The notes under the pieces: generated by a model
Seen by the model: the letters and a program-made list of their open reading frames with translations, nothing else
Told to the model about the DNA's origin: nothing
Database searches by the model: none
Shown here: in pieces, positions 47,461 through 57,680 of the stretch
How positions within the stretch are numbered: position 1 is the first letter of the stretch
Layout of the letters: the number at the start of each line of letters is the position of its first letter
Translations under genes and position numbers: made by a program
Origin: Uranotaenia lowii
Taxonomy: Eukaryota; Arthropoda; Insecta; Diptera; Culicidae
Assembly: GCF_029784155.1 (NCBI RefSeq)
Contig: NC_073692.1
Span: 420,715,245-420,779,244 of the forward strand
Direction of reading: 5' to 3'
Length of the DNA stretch: 64,000 bases

Positions 47461-48403
47461 TTTTTTTTTCTTATAAGATGGAAATATGACTTCAAACTAT
47501 AACAGCTGGGTGTTTGCTGCCGTAAGTGGATTTGTCCCACTAAAACCACCTTGCGCTTCGTGTGCCAGATGTGCCCTTGGTTTCACCCTATGATTCTACA
47601 TCAAGAGATAGGCTGTGCTCATGTACTTATAGATACATCTCACCCATTCCCTTTCCTCTTTCTTCTTTTTGGTCTTTCGCCTTTATCATCTTTCTACTAT
47701 TTCTTTTTTTTTTGCTTTTTTTTCCTTTTCTTCTTTTTCCTTTTCCTCTTTCACCAACTTTAAGCTGGTAGTTCGAGACGTGTGCCGGTGAGGTAACGCT
47801 TTTAAAGTAACTCGCGCCGGTTGAAGCAACCACTCCCGTAGAATTTTTTACCACCAAGGCATGGCCGATTGAGAAACTACCAAGCTAGAATCCCGTCACG
47901 ATCAACCCGAATGGTATCTCCGTTTCCTTTTGTTGCAGGAAAGATCGTAGCTGAGTACGTGAGACCTTTTAAGTCCCACCACACGTATGAGTCTAGATTA
48001 GGGTTAATTATGATGTCATACGAGGCCCAAGACCTTCCATTAGCTTGTCAAATTTGGTTGACTATCTCGCTCTCTCCGTTCATCATCTTTCCTGATTCTG
48101 ATTAGATCGCGCATGATTGGCGGAATTTCGTCGAGTACAGCATGCCACGACTGGTCGTCGAGACACATTTCAATCACAACATTTTCAGCGTTCAAATTTT
48201 GAAGTTGTTGACGCCTTGAAATGAACCAGGGGCAGACAAAGATGGCATGTTTTTCCGGTTCCTCCGTATCTACGCATTCCGGACAATAAGGCGAGCTGAT
48301 AGGCGAGCATAAACCGAAGAAGGTATTGCTTGAAGCACCCATGACCCTAAAGGAACTGCGTCAGGTTGACCTCTCCATACTTCCGATTTACCCAGTTACT
48401 AAG
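47461..48403 (-). mobile_element. R1-like non-LTR retrotransposon, 3' part
   Basis: On the minus strand, starting at 48403, the frame reads NWVNRKYGEVNLTQFL, a TAG stop, GHGCFKQYLLRF, and after a shift SPYCPECVDTEEPEKHAIFV followed by CPWF. This is the C-terminal Cys/His motif of R1- and LOA-type LINE ORF2 proteins. A 3' UTR follows, rich in AGGAAAAGG-type purines (47640-47760), then GGTGGTTTTAGTGGGAC, and it ends in a short A-run (47461-47470 read as T on the plus strand). The upstream part of the same kind of element lies beyond the inserted 4.8-kb inverted-repeat element, at 53194-53480. Confidence 0.83.
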
Positions 48404-48675
48404 TGGGGATTTTTTTTAAATATCTGACGGGTTTGCGCCGGGGGTCTTCAGATTTTCCCCAAAATTGAAAATTTGGTTCATTTTTGCGACTTAAAAACAC
48501 ATGTATTTTTCCAGATTTCTTACATTTTTATTTTTTGAGTTAGCTTCGGTTAGATTTTTTTGTAAATAAAAAATAACCATTTTTCAAAGCTACATAACTC
48601 TGTTGTTTCTCAACGGAAATAATAAAATAGCACATCAAAATGCATTGAAATTTTATCAGCTTTCTAAATAGAATA

Positions 48676-51143
48676 GGGTAGAGGCCCCTAAGACAACTGC
48701 TTAAGGAAGCTTTTTTCATTACTTCAATAGAATTGTCTTCCATGTTGGTTTAAAACTGACATTCATTCATTGAACTATATTCCTAATATTGTGTTATGAA
48801 ATTATGCAGGAAATAGATCAATCCATTACGTACTTTTGAGTCAATTTATGATTTATTTTTCTCATTCAAGTTCCTCCATTGTCGTACCAGGTCCCTAATT
48901 CCGTCGTACAAGGAGACCGGAATTGTCTCAATTTATTCTACCCTCTTCAGAAATACATTTAAAATTTTGCGGTTGCGGTTCATGCAATTAGCATCAACTT
49001 ACATCGAACGGATCAACCGCGCAGGATAATAGCAGAAGTTCTCTCGAGTAACCAGTCGCAATAAGCTATGAAACTAGGATAGCTTTATTCTAAAAAGGTC
49101 TACCATTGCTTGGCTAATGCATCTGCAGGCAGCAAAGTATTATACCTTCTATTCAATTCTACCGAAATTGTCTCAAACTATTCCTCCCTCATGAGGGATA
49201 GTTTTGAAATTTTGCGGTTGCGGTTCATACAAATGCGATTATTTACTTCGCACGGATCAACCGCGCAGGATAACTGCAAAATTCGATCGAGATCTAAGTC
49301 GCAATAAAATGGACTTGCCAAGAAATTCCAAGGTAGCGTTTTTGTAACTAGGTATCATTGTTTGGCTAAGGCAATTGCAGGCAGCACACTATTAGACCTT
49401 ACAAATTGAATACACCCTGCAAATGTATTTTCTACCAACACACTCTCCAACGGACTGGGCTGCCATGATCCAGGATTTGTCTGTTAAATAAGATTTTATA
49501 ACATTCAAACAGAAATTTTTCACAAATTACATGGCACAAATTAACACAGTAACTGCATATATTTAAAGAACATCAACATTTTTAATAGTACAATATGTTT
49601 TCCTACGCAATGATACTGAATAGTAAGACATTTGAGGGGAGGCAGAATCACACTTGCGTTTTGTCAACATGTGTATTCTTATGCATGTGGGAACCCTGGC
49701 GAAGGATATCGACACAAAGCAAAGCCACGTTGGTGCGTGTAATGCGCATTAGACTGGTTCAGCTCATCTATTCAAGTTTTTTTTTTTTCGAGCGATAAAA
49801 GTTTTTGCAAAAATGTTTTTTTTTTCGGAAATTGACGCTTTGTTATTTTAACATTTTGTTGTTTGGGTTCAATTTCAAGATCCAAACCTGAGACTCATGA
49901 ACTCTTATTTCAAAGTTTAAATGATACATTCATCCAAATTCTCTTGTCATTTTGACCTTCACCGGGATTTTTTTGCATCGTTTTTCCATGCATCGTAAAG
50001 ATTCAATAAAAATCGAGGTTTTCGGTCCAGGAATTGAATTTTTTTCCTCGAGTTGATCCCCATTTAGAGAATTTCTGAAAACTGGAGAAGTTTTAGTTTT
50101 AGTTTTCAAGGATCTCTCAGTGACCATTCTGTAGAGCAAAGCGTTTGGTCGTATGTAAGATATTGCAGTTTGAATGCAAGAAGTTTAAAAAGTCTAATTT
50201 TTAAATAATTGATGTATCTCATGTTTCAAACACTTGAGAAAGGTTAAGTGTCATCAAATAATAGAACCAAAAATAATAAAATCTTAAAATATGAAATAAC
50301 TTTGAAGAAACAATGTCATTGGAGTTGAACGTTAGAAATGTGAAAGTTGGAGATATTCTTGCGTGCACCCAAACGTCTATTTAATTATGCACGATACTGT
50401 TAGTAAATAATTTGTAAAACACCAACAACTAAGCTAAAAAATCCATCAATTCTTTGTTCATTTGAAACCATGCATTATAAGCAATGCTGAATACATTCAA
50501 GTAATTTATTAATATAAATAGATTCTTTGCACTTATTTCCCAGTGCATCAAGTTCCTAGCTTTAAAATAAACAAAATTACTGTATTGTGTTGTGATTACT
50601 TGGAAATCCATTATGTTCATTCTCTATGAGTCCGACTGTGTTCAGCAAAAAATAGTTAAAATGAACCGGTCTAATTCCAATTCTTGCAAAACGGTTTCCT
50701 ATTCCTGTCGCAAAATTACGACGAATTATGGGGCCCGAGCGATTCGATTTCAATCGAAATTGACAAATTTATATAGTTCAGATTAGTTTGAAATCATTTT
50801 TCTAATTTTATTTCAACACTTTTCTGTCGAATTTTATTATTTTTAACGTTATATGCATTGACAGGAAGCGATAAAACAAAGAAACACGTTGGGGGGATCA
50901 CTAAGTTCGTTTTACAATATGGCGGAGTGCGTCAATAATTCAATTCACTTCGCGATTTAAATATCAAATAAATTAAGAAATAGTTTCAAAAGTGACAAAT
51001 TTGTGATGGAAAATACATTCACAAGCTTAAGTTTATCATGTGAAGTAGCCAATTAAAGTGGAAAGTGATTTTTCGGCTCTAAAACATGCATTCTTGAATT
51101 GCGACGAATCAGAGGGATACGACGGAGGAGGGTACACCTACCC
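48676..51143. mobile_element. TA-flanked element with GGGTAG ends, inserted in the left inverted-repeat arm
   Basis: The left end GGGTAGAGGCCCC and the inverse right end GGGTAGGTGTACCC share the GGGTAG start, and TA flanks both sides (48674-48675, 51144-51145). The right arm of the host element at about 52920 reads continuously across the site with a single TA, which confirms both boundaries. The 2,468-bp body has no recognisable protein and carries a two-copy tandem repeat of about 245 bp. Confidence 0.88.
48916..49400. repeat. Diverged tandem duplication, unit about 245 bp
   Basis: Units 48916-49150 and 49161-49400 share in the same order accggaattgtctc, attttgcggttgcggttcat, cggatcaaccgcgcaggata, cgcaataa, gcttggctaa and tgcaggcagca, with many substitutions between. 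Each unit contains the inverted pair GCGGTTG...CAACCGC, which could form a stem. Confidence 0.88.
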
Positions 51144-51481
51144 TAGTTGAAAAAAATTAAATAATGACCTTCAACATGAAAAGTGGTAAATAAACTTTAA
51201 ATGGCGTCTAAAAGTACCGTCTGCACCACCGAATATTTTGCAAAAAATACCATTGTATAGCTCAATTCATGATGCAACTTTCATCTGAAGACACCAAAGT
51301 GGGCCATTAATACCTTGAAGAGTTATGAAAGAAATAATGACAATAAATCTCTTTTTTTGCATCGAAAACAAACACTGGTCGAACAACTGCACTCACATCT
51401 GGAGATAGCAAACACTTCTAACAACATGGAAACAAAAGAACTTATCAAAGCTGGTAAAAAACACTATTTTTTCGTCCTTTT

Positions 51482-51899
51482 CAGACTGCCCCTACTCGCA
51501 TAACAGTCCCATATGAATTTTCGTCATTTTAGGTCAACATAAGGCTTCAACATAAAAGACTAAAAAAAGAGGTTTTGTTCTAGAAATTTCGAAAAAAAAT
51601 TTCAATTTGTGGCTGTCCTATATGAAATATACCTGAATAACAGTCCCATATGTGAAATACCACGGATTTGGTTACTTTTCAATGTTTCTTTCGGCGAAAT
51701 AGTCTTTGTTTTATTGCTTTGAATCATTTAAACATTTTTTCAGGCCTAACGATTTATTATGACAACCTAGAAACGATTTTCGTTTATGCTGAAAGTGGTG
51801 GTCACAATTTAAAAATATATTCCAAAACAGAAAAAGCTGATTGTCTCGCTTGCTTATTTTTGTATATGGGACTGTTATGAAAGAAGCCCCTTCTGTTGC
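51482..51899. mobile_element. MITE with CATAACAGTCCCATAT near both ends
   Basis: The motif CATAACAGTCCCATATG at 51498 and its inverse near 51866-51881 lie about 15-20 bases inside ends that read CAGACTGCCCC and, inverted, CAGAAGGGGC. The uninterrupted right arm of the surrounding inverted repeat lacks this block, which supports an insertion. The ends and the target duplication could not be fixed to the base. Confidence 0.65.
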
Positions 51900-52554
51900 A
51901 GATTGTTGCAGCTTCACTGACTTCATGTTATATCTGAAAATCTAATAACGTAATCGTTTATACCCAGTTTTGCACCAGGTCATAACAAGTTGTGCACATT
52001 TTACTGTCATTTTTAGAAGTTTATGCGCTAAGCTTTGCATCCGTAATTCCCTAGATTTGATTTAAAATGGACGGTGGAACACTGAAGATTCGTGTGTGAG
52101 CGATCGAGGTAGCAAAACACTAACGACGAATTATGTTCGTTCTAGTATGGTAAACCTCGAACCTGGGCGAATGTAGAAAACGAATACGGTAAAAGTATCA
52201 TATTTTCATCATTTTACAGTCTGGGCTGGCCATACTGAGCTCTTTGATTATTTCTGCAACATTTGTGCCACTTTCTCATACTTTTTTGATCAATGGGAAA
52301 GGATTTTTGTGTCCAGTGCTTAGCTCCCGATATAAAAACTATGTAAAGCACGTCTATATTTCATTTTTTTAATCACATTTTTGTGATCCCAAACACAGGG
52401 ACTGAACCTTCTACTCTTGGCACTGATTATGCTTTACAATGATCTTTGATCGAAAAATTAATAAGTTATATAGTATATGACCAGGTTGTAAAAGCAACAT
52501 TCCCATTATTAGTTATATCACTTAAACAATACGATACTCAGAATTTTGGTTAAA

Positions 52555-53193
52555 ATTTAAAGTCAGTTTTGCTGCAAACACTCTGCAAAGCACGAAAAAG
52601 TAGTGTTTTATACCTGCTTTGGTAAGTTCTTTTGTTTCCATGTTGTTAGAAGTGCTTGCTATCTCCAGATGTGAGTGCAGTTGTTCCACCATTGTTTGTT
52701 TTCGATGCAAAAAAAGAGATTTATTGTCATTATTTCTTTCATAACTCTTCAAGGTATTAATGGCCCACTTTGGTGTCTTCAGATGAAAATTGCATCATGA
52801 ATCGAGCTATACAATGGTATTTTTTGCAAAATATTCGGTGGTGCAGACGGTACTTTTAGACGCCATTTAAAGTTTATTTACCACTTTTCATGTTGAAGGT
52901 CATTATTTAATTTTTTTCAACTATTCTATTTAGAAAGCTGATAAAATTTCAATGCATTTTGATGTGCTATTTTATTATTTCCGTTGAGATACAATAGAGT
53001 TATGTAGCTTTGAAAAATGGTTTTTTTTTATTTACAAAAAAATCTAACCGAAGCAAACTCAAAAAATAAAAATGTTAGAAATCTGAAAAAAATACATGTG
53101 TTTTTAAGTCGCAAAAATGAACCAAATTTTCAATTTTGGGGAAAATCTGAAGACCCCCGGCGCAAATTGTCAGATAATAAAAAAAAATCCCCA
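52555..53193. repeat. Right arm of the long inverted repeat
   Basis: It is the inverse of 48404-48675 joined to 51146-51935. Landmarks shared with the left arm include gaagacccccggcgcaaa at 53149-53166 and the catttaaagtttatttacca segment near 52865. Because the right arm is uninterrupted, it gives the empty-site sequence for both insertions in the left arm. Confidence 0.88.
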
Positions 53194-53480
53194 AGTACCA
53201 AATCCGCCGTAAATAAACAATAAACAAATCCGCCTATCTGCACGCCTGCTGGTAGTTTCAGCGTAAACACCTCATTATACATGGCATTCCAAATCACAGG
53301 ACCGAGTGTGGAACCCTGTGAAACTGCTGTTTGGGCAGCAACCCAGTTTCGGTTTCGCACGTCAGAACACGATTTTCGAAGAAGCTTTCTATTATCCTGC
53401 AGAGGGTTTTGGAGGATTCTAGGGGTGTTACAGAGAAACTATCTAGAATCATAACTGGTGCCAAATCTTTAGTGAATGAA
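53194..53480 (-). mobile_element. R1-like LINE fragment, reverse transcriptase motif B region
   Basis: The minus strand reads TLCRIIESFFENRVLTCETE, and after a frame shift AVSQGSTLGPVIWNAMYNEV and LKLPAGVQIGGF. This corresponds to the AGVPQGSxLGPxLWNxMY motif B block of R1-clade reverse transcriptases; the catalytic FADD box should follow but is replaced by a partial repeat (GGCGGATTTG occurs twice) and then the long-inverted-repeat element. Together with 47461-48403 it probably forms one LINE copy that also lost the region between motif C and the C-terminus. Confidence 0.8.
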
Positions 53481-53679
53481 CAACAACAATGTTTTGTACG
53501 AAGACGTCAGTATCTCTTGATATTACTGTTTGAATTTGGTATCATAAAGCAGTTTAGTACCAAAACTTTAGACAAGAAATTTTCATGGACGAGAACAATC
53601 AGCCAGCAAGGATATTGTCTGATGGTGTACCAAGCGCTGTGTGAGTATGTAAACCGGTGTTAGAAAACAGTTTTTCGTT

Positions 53680-53757
53680 TCCCACTTCCATCTCATTCTT
53701 ATCCCATTCTTATCCCATTCCCATCCCATTCCCATCCCATTTCCCATCCCATTCCAA
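53680..53757. repeat. TCCCAT-type simple repeat
   Basis: Imperfect units of ATCCCATTCCC and ATCCCATTCTT run over about 75 bases. An open frame across it (53583-53768 minus, WNGMGNGMGMGWEW) is only a product of the repeat. Confidence 0.9.
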
Positions 53758-54034
53758 TACCTATCCAATTTCTAAATCATTACCAAAATGTTTTTTTGGT
53801 ATTTTTGGCATAAGACTATGAAAATAAACCTTCGTTTGCTAACTGATTCATAAGATTGTTGCGTTGGGTTCGATCTTAACTTTTTTTTTATGAATTACCA
53901 AAAAGATGAAAATCCAATAACATGTTTTTCTTGTTTTACTTGAATGTAGTGGTCATGCATCATTTTGCTTGGGAGCTCTACTCACAAAGAACAGACGTAC
54001 AAGCTCAAACCAAAAGTATTCAAAAAAGTGTGTA

Positions 54035-55735
54035 AATTTTCAAACGCTGATTTCCAAAAAAAACCGTTGAAAATATACTTGAAACTATGTCATCTATTGC
54101 GCCGTTCAAAAGTTTGAAATAAAATTGTCAAGTGCCCAGTTTTCAAAAAGGCGTAACCGTATATGAACTCATAAATTAATTTTAACTAATGCCTTGCTTA
54201 AATCGACGGGTTCAATTCATTGCATTTAATGAGAGTTACTTTTGACAGGACAGAATTTAAAAATAAAAAACAGTTGTTTAACTAATCGAAAAAAGTCACT
54301 AAGTAACAACCGTATAAAAAGTACCGGTGATAAACTTTTAATCATTCCTTTATTTTTGCACTACTGAGGCAGTCGAAAAAACCAAAAGTTATCCAATAAG
54401 TTTTTGCACTTCTTGAAATGGTATCATCAGAGGACGAATCCTCTACATCCAGTCAATTAGGAACATTCTTGATAATCAGTCTTACCTATCAAAACTGATT
54501 CTAGACATCTCAAAGCGGGTCACTTTCAAGTATCACTTTTGCATCCCATTGTCCAAAATTAAGAAATCCTAGCTTCAAGAAATAACGATTAGTTTCAAAG
54601 ATATTTTTCCATTATATTTTTTTTCTCAGTTTGGTTTTGACAGTTCTCTTTGGTGTGTTTAGAGACACCTGGTGGCCCAGCCGAAAAAAAACAAAAATTG
54701 GTTCAAAACGATCGTTGGAAATTTTACACAAGTTCCGTGTGCTAGCTTGTATGCCTGTTCTCTGTGTTCTAGTCTTCATGGCAGTTATGCTTTTGCAATC
54801 GTAACATCTTTGGTACAGCACACTTTTTAGCGCATTTTTGGTATAGAGTTAGCGCTGAGCGGCATTGAAATTTTGCGACCTATTCTTTGGGTGTACGGTT
54901 TCCTTAGTATAGCCAGGAAATAAACTCTCGCTTGACGAGCTATCTCTTTCATAGAGATCTCTCGCTTATCCAGTTCTAGCTTAGGTTCAATTGTATTATA
55001 ATTTTAAAATGTATTTTACCTACGAAACCTATAATATGGATGACCGATATCTGCACAAATGACGAACACAGAGAACAGACGTACAAGCTAGCTTACGAAA
55101 CTTGTGTAAAATTTCCAACGACCGTTTTGAACCAATTTTTGTTTTTTTGGCTGAGCCACCAGATGCCTTCAAACACACCAAAGAGAACTGTCAAAACCAA
55201 ACTAGGAAAAACAAAATGGTCAGTTTTAAACAGGTCGTAAGAACTGTTTGTCATGTTTTAAGAAAACCGCTGTTGAAGTTTTTGGAAAAAATATCTTAAA
55301 AGCTAATCACTATTTCCTTCAAACTAGAAATACTAAATTTTGAACAACGGGATAAAAATCAATACTCGAAAGTAACCTGTTTTGAAATGTCTAGAATCAG
55401 TTCTGATGGGTTAGACTCATCGTCAAGAACGTTCCTAATTGACTGGGTGTAGCCTATTCGACCTCTGAAGATAACCGTCCAAGAAGTGCAAAAAACTGAT
55501 TCCAAAACTGTTAGTTATTTTGTGCAAACATAAAGGAAGTGACATAAATTGAACTCGTCTATTTAAGAGCGGCATTCGTTTAATTATTAATGAGTTCGCA
55601 CACGATTACGCCTTTTCATAAACTGGGCACTTGAAAATTTGATTTGTAACTTTCGAACGGCGCAATAGATGGCACTGTTTCAAGTCAATTTTTTTTCATC
55701 TCTAATCCATAAACGAAATTTGAAAATGGTTCAAA
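54035..55735. mobile_element. Foldback element with inverted arms of about 700 bp
   Basis: The left arm of about 54035-54775 and the right arm of about 55060-55735 are inverse copies with moderate divergence. Paired landmarks are catctattgcgccgttc (54090; inverse 55660), aagtgcccagttt (54131; inverse 55623), gtcaattaggaac (54453; inverse 55432) and gctagcttgtatgcctgttc (54741; inverse 55074). The central 280 bases are unpaired. No transposase was found. Outer limits and target duplication are not resolved. Confidence 0.85.
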
Positions 55736-55759
55736 CCTTGAGTGAAAACCTTGTGTTCA

Positions 55760-57345
55760 AAACATAATTTGTATCGCACCTATTCCAACTGAGAATGAGT
55801 GACATGTCTTGAGTTCTCTTATTTAAACAATCGGTTCTAAATTAAAATATTTTTTCATATCTACTACAGTTTTCAATAAACAAGTTACATAATAGTTACA
55901 TATATTTGAGAAACGTTTAAAATTTTAAGAAGCATTTAACTTTCTATTCCTGTTCAAAATGGTTAGTCTTAGTATAAATCTAAATAAGGCTATGACCATT
56001 TAGAATCTGGGCAGTTACAAACGTGTGTATTTTAAAAACTATTCATTTGATCGAAAAACTTTCTATGGAGGAAATGAAGGTGTTAATTTGACATTTAGTG
56101 TAAAAATATAAAAAAATATATTTATCAATGATTTCAAGAAATACTCTAACTTTTTCATAAAATCTCATTTTTATCTTTGCACCAATACATGTTTATTTTT
56201 TTACCACTGAAGCAAAGCTTTTGCGAAATCATGATATTTTACACAAACTCACCTGGAAAAAGCAATTGCAATCTGGTTGAAACCTTTTCATGAGTAGGTA
56301 TCTCGAAGAATTTGATCTCTTAAATCCGGTTTTAACATACATTTGTTGGTCCATCAGACTACATCTGTCATATTGCGTAAAAACCGGATGCACAGATTGC
56401 GATCTTTGGAACTGATTGTGAGAGCGAATCAAAACTATTTTACAGAACACTGAAAGCTTGATCTTTAACTAAACTTTACCTCTTCTCGAACCTGATAAAT
56501 AAAGGCAGTTGAATTCTGAAGTCAAAAGAACAAGACGTGTTTCACTACTATCTGCTTCTCCGTGAGCCCGAAGAAGGTCTAGAGCACATTGTCCAGGGTT
56601 AGGGACATAACACTGATCATTATTAGTTATTTACTTGGTGTCTTCTAGTCAGGCAACACTTTTTGCCTGCCGGAAATGGATTTTTTTGCATTATTTAAGG
56701 AGTCCGCATTCAGTTATCCCCAATAACCGTAGACTTTTTACCATATTTAAGATCAAGGGATGCACTCAGATGGTTGGTTTGAGCTTAGTGTGGATCTTAG
56801 AATGGCTTCTTATACTTCTTAATTTGTGCAAAATTATTTTTACCATGTCTTTTTGCATCGTAAATATATCAAACACATGTTAACTTAAAAATCTATCAAA
56901 AATAGGCAAGATAGTCCTTTTAACCAACACAACGCTACTAAAGTTTTGAATAACCGAGCTCTATAAACGTAGCTATCACCGAAATAAAGTGCCCGGATAC
57001 TAAATGATCATAGCCTTAATTAGGCTTCGAAATTGGCGTGAAACTAACACGAATAAAAGATCTGAGTTTAAAAAAATACTCCTGAAAATACAAAACAACA
57101 AAGTATAAAAAAATCATTACAAAATAGCCATTCTAGTTGATTTTGTAATGGGTGCTAAGACATTCTTTTTATACCATGCCAGCATTGTTTTCATCCACTG
57201 CATGCAATAAAAATTTATCTGCATAATCTCTCGCACATTCCCGAGCGTTGTGCTTGAATTCAAAATGAATCGGAAATCTTTCTCAAACCCAATGTAGAAC
57301 GACTACAGGGACTTTATCTTTAGAAACACCATTTGCAGAGTTCTA
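55760..57345. other. Non-coding stretch upstream of the small membrane-protein gene
   Basis: Apart from the transposase fragment at 56229-56450, nothing is recognisable. No clear TATA box or initiator was found in the 150 bases before the ATG at 57350. Confidence 0.4.
56229..56450 (-). mobile_element. Probable fourth ITmD37E transposase fragment
   Basis: The minus strand reads FTQYDRCSLMDQQMYVKTGF, matching in pattern the LTKxDGxxLMDDETYVKADF block at the first catalytic Asp in the copies at 15.5 kb and 46.4 kb, with the second Asp and the Glu changed to Gln. The flanking sequence is too decayed to extend the match, so this is less certain than the other copies. Confidence 0.45.
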
Positions 57346-57349
57346 AAAC

Positions 57350-57640
57350 ATGAAGAACCATTCGTTCTTTAGCTCAAGATTCTCGGTTCTGATAGATGAT
57401 GCTGGTCGGCCGACCGAATACCGTATTGTGAATAATAGTGATTCAACGAAAAAGAGATTCCAGAGGATAAAGCAGCTTTTCCGATACAAGATCTTCCGGC
57501 TAGCATCGCTCGTCTGGGCCGGATGCTTTTCAATATATGTTTTTGTAGCACACCAGCAATGGAACTATGAAGCAGCTTTTCCTGGGAAAAATGTTCCTGA
57601 ACTGATGGAGGAGGATGAAAAGGTTCCGATTTTCTACTAA
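57350..57640 (+). CDS. Small single-pass membrane protein, 96 residues, unknown function
   Basis: The frame starts with ATG in the context taaaacATGa, a good insect initiation context, and ends with TAA at 57638-57640. An AATAAA lies 35 bases after the stop, so start, stop and polyadenylation signal fit a compact single-exon gene. The protein has a polar N-terminus, a strongly basic stretch (residues 34-50, KKRFQRIKQLFRYKIFR), one hydrophobic segment (residues 51-68, LASLVWAGCFSIYVFVAH) and an acidic C-terminal tail ending EEDEKVPIFY. By the positive-inside rule the N-terminus would face the cytosol or mitochondrial matrix. Composition is unlike the random open frames around it. I do not recognise the family. 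It could also be the last exon of a larger gene, since ccatttgcag just upstream resembles a splice acceptor. Confidence 0.6.
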   Translation: MKNHSFFSSRFSVLIDDAGRPTEYRIVNNSDSTKKRFQRIKQLFRYKIFRLASLVWAGCFSIYVFVAHQQWNYEAAFPGKNVPELMEEDEKVPIFY

Positions 57641-57674
57641 TGAAAATATGCTAACGACACGATGGTATTCTGTA

Positions 57675-57680
57675 AATAAA
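57675..57680 (+). promoter_or_regulatory. Polyadenylation signal AATAAA of the 96-residue gene
   Basis: Canonical AATAAA 35 bases after the stop codon, followed by gttgcgtttaatg; a T-rich/GT-rich stretch follows as expected downstream of a cleavage site. Confidence 0.55.

Larger units (their letters stand above)
48404..53193. mobile_element. Long-inverted-repeat element splitting the R1-like LINE
   Basis: The left end TGGGGATTTTTTTTAAATAT and the inverse right end TGGGGATTTTTTTTTATTAT begin inverted repeats of about 640 bp. The left arm is 48404-48675 continued at 51146-51935, and the right arm is about 52555-53193. The left arm has been split by a 2,468-bp insertion (48676-51143) and a second one of about 420 bp near 51482-51899. 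No transposase is recognisable in the short central part, so the element is non-autonomous. A target duplication is not clear. The original size without insertions would be about 1.9 kb. Confidence 0.85.

Noticed and set aside
47640..47760. Polypyrimidine tract as a separate microsatellite
   Set aside because: It lies within the 3' UTR of the minus-strand R1-like LINE, where purine-rich tracts are common.
53583..53768. Minus-strand frame rich in Gly, Met and Trp
   Set aside because: Produced by the TCCCAT simple repeat.
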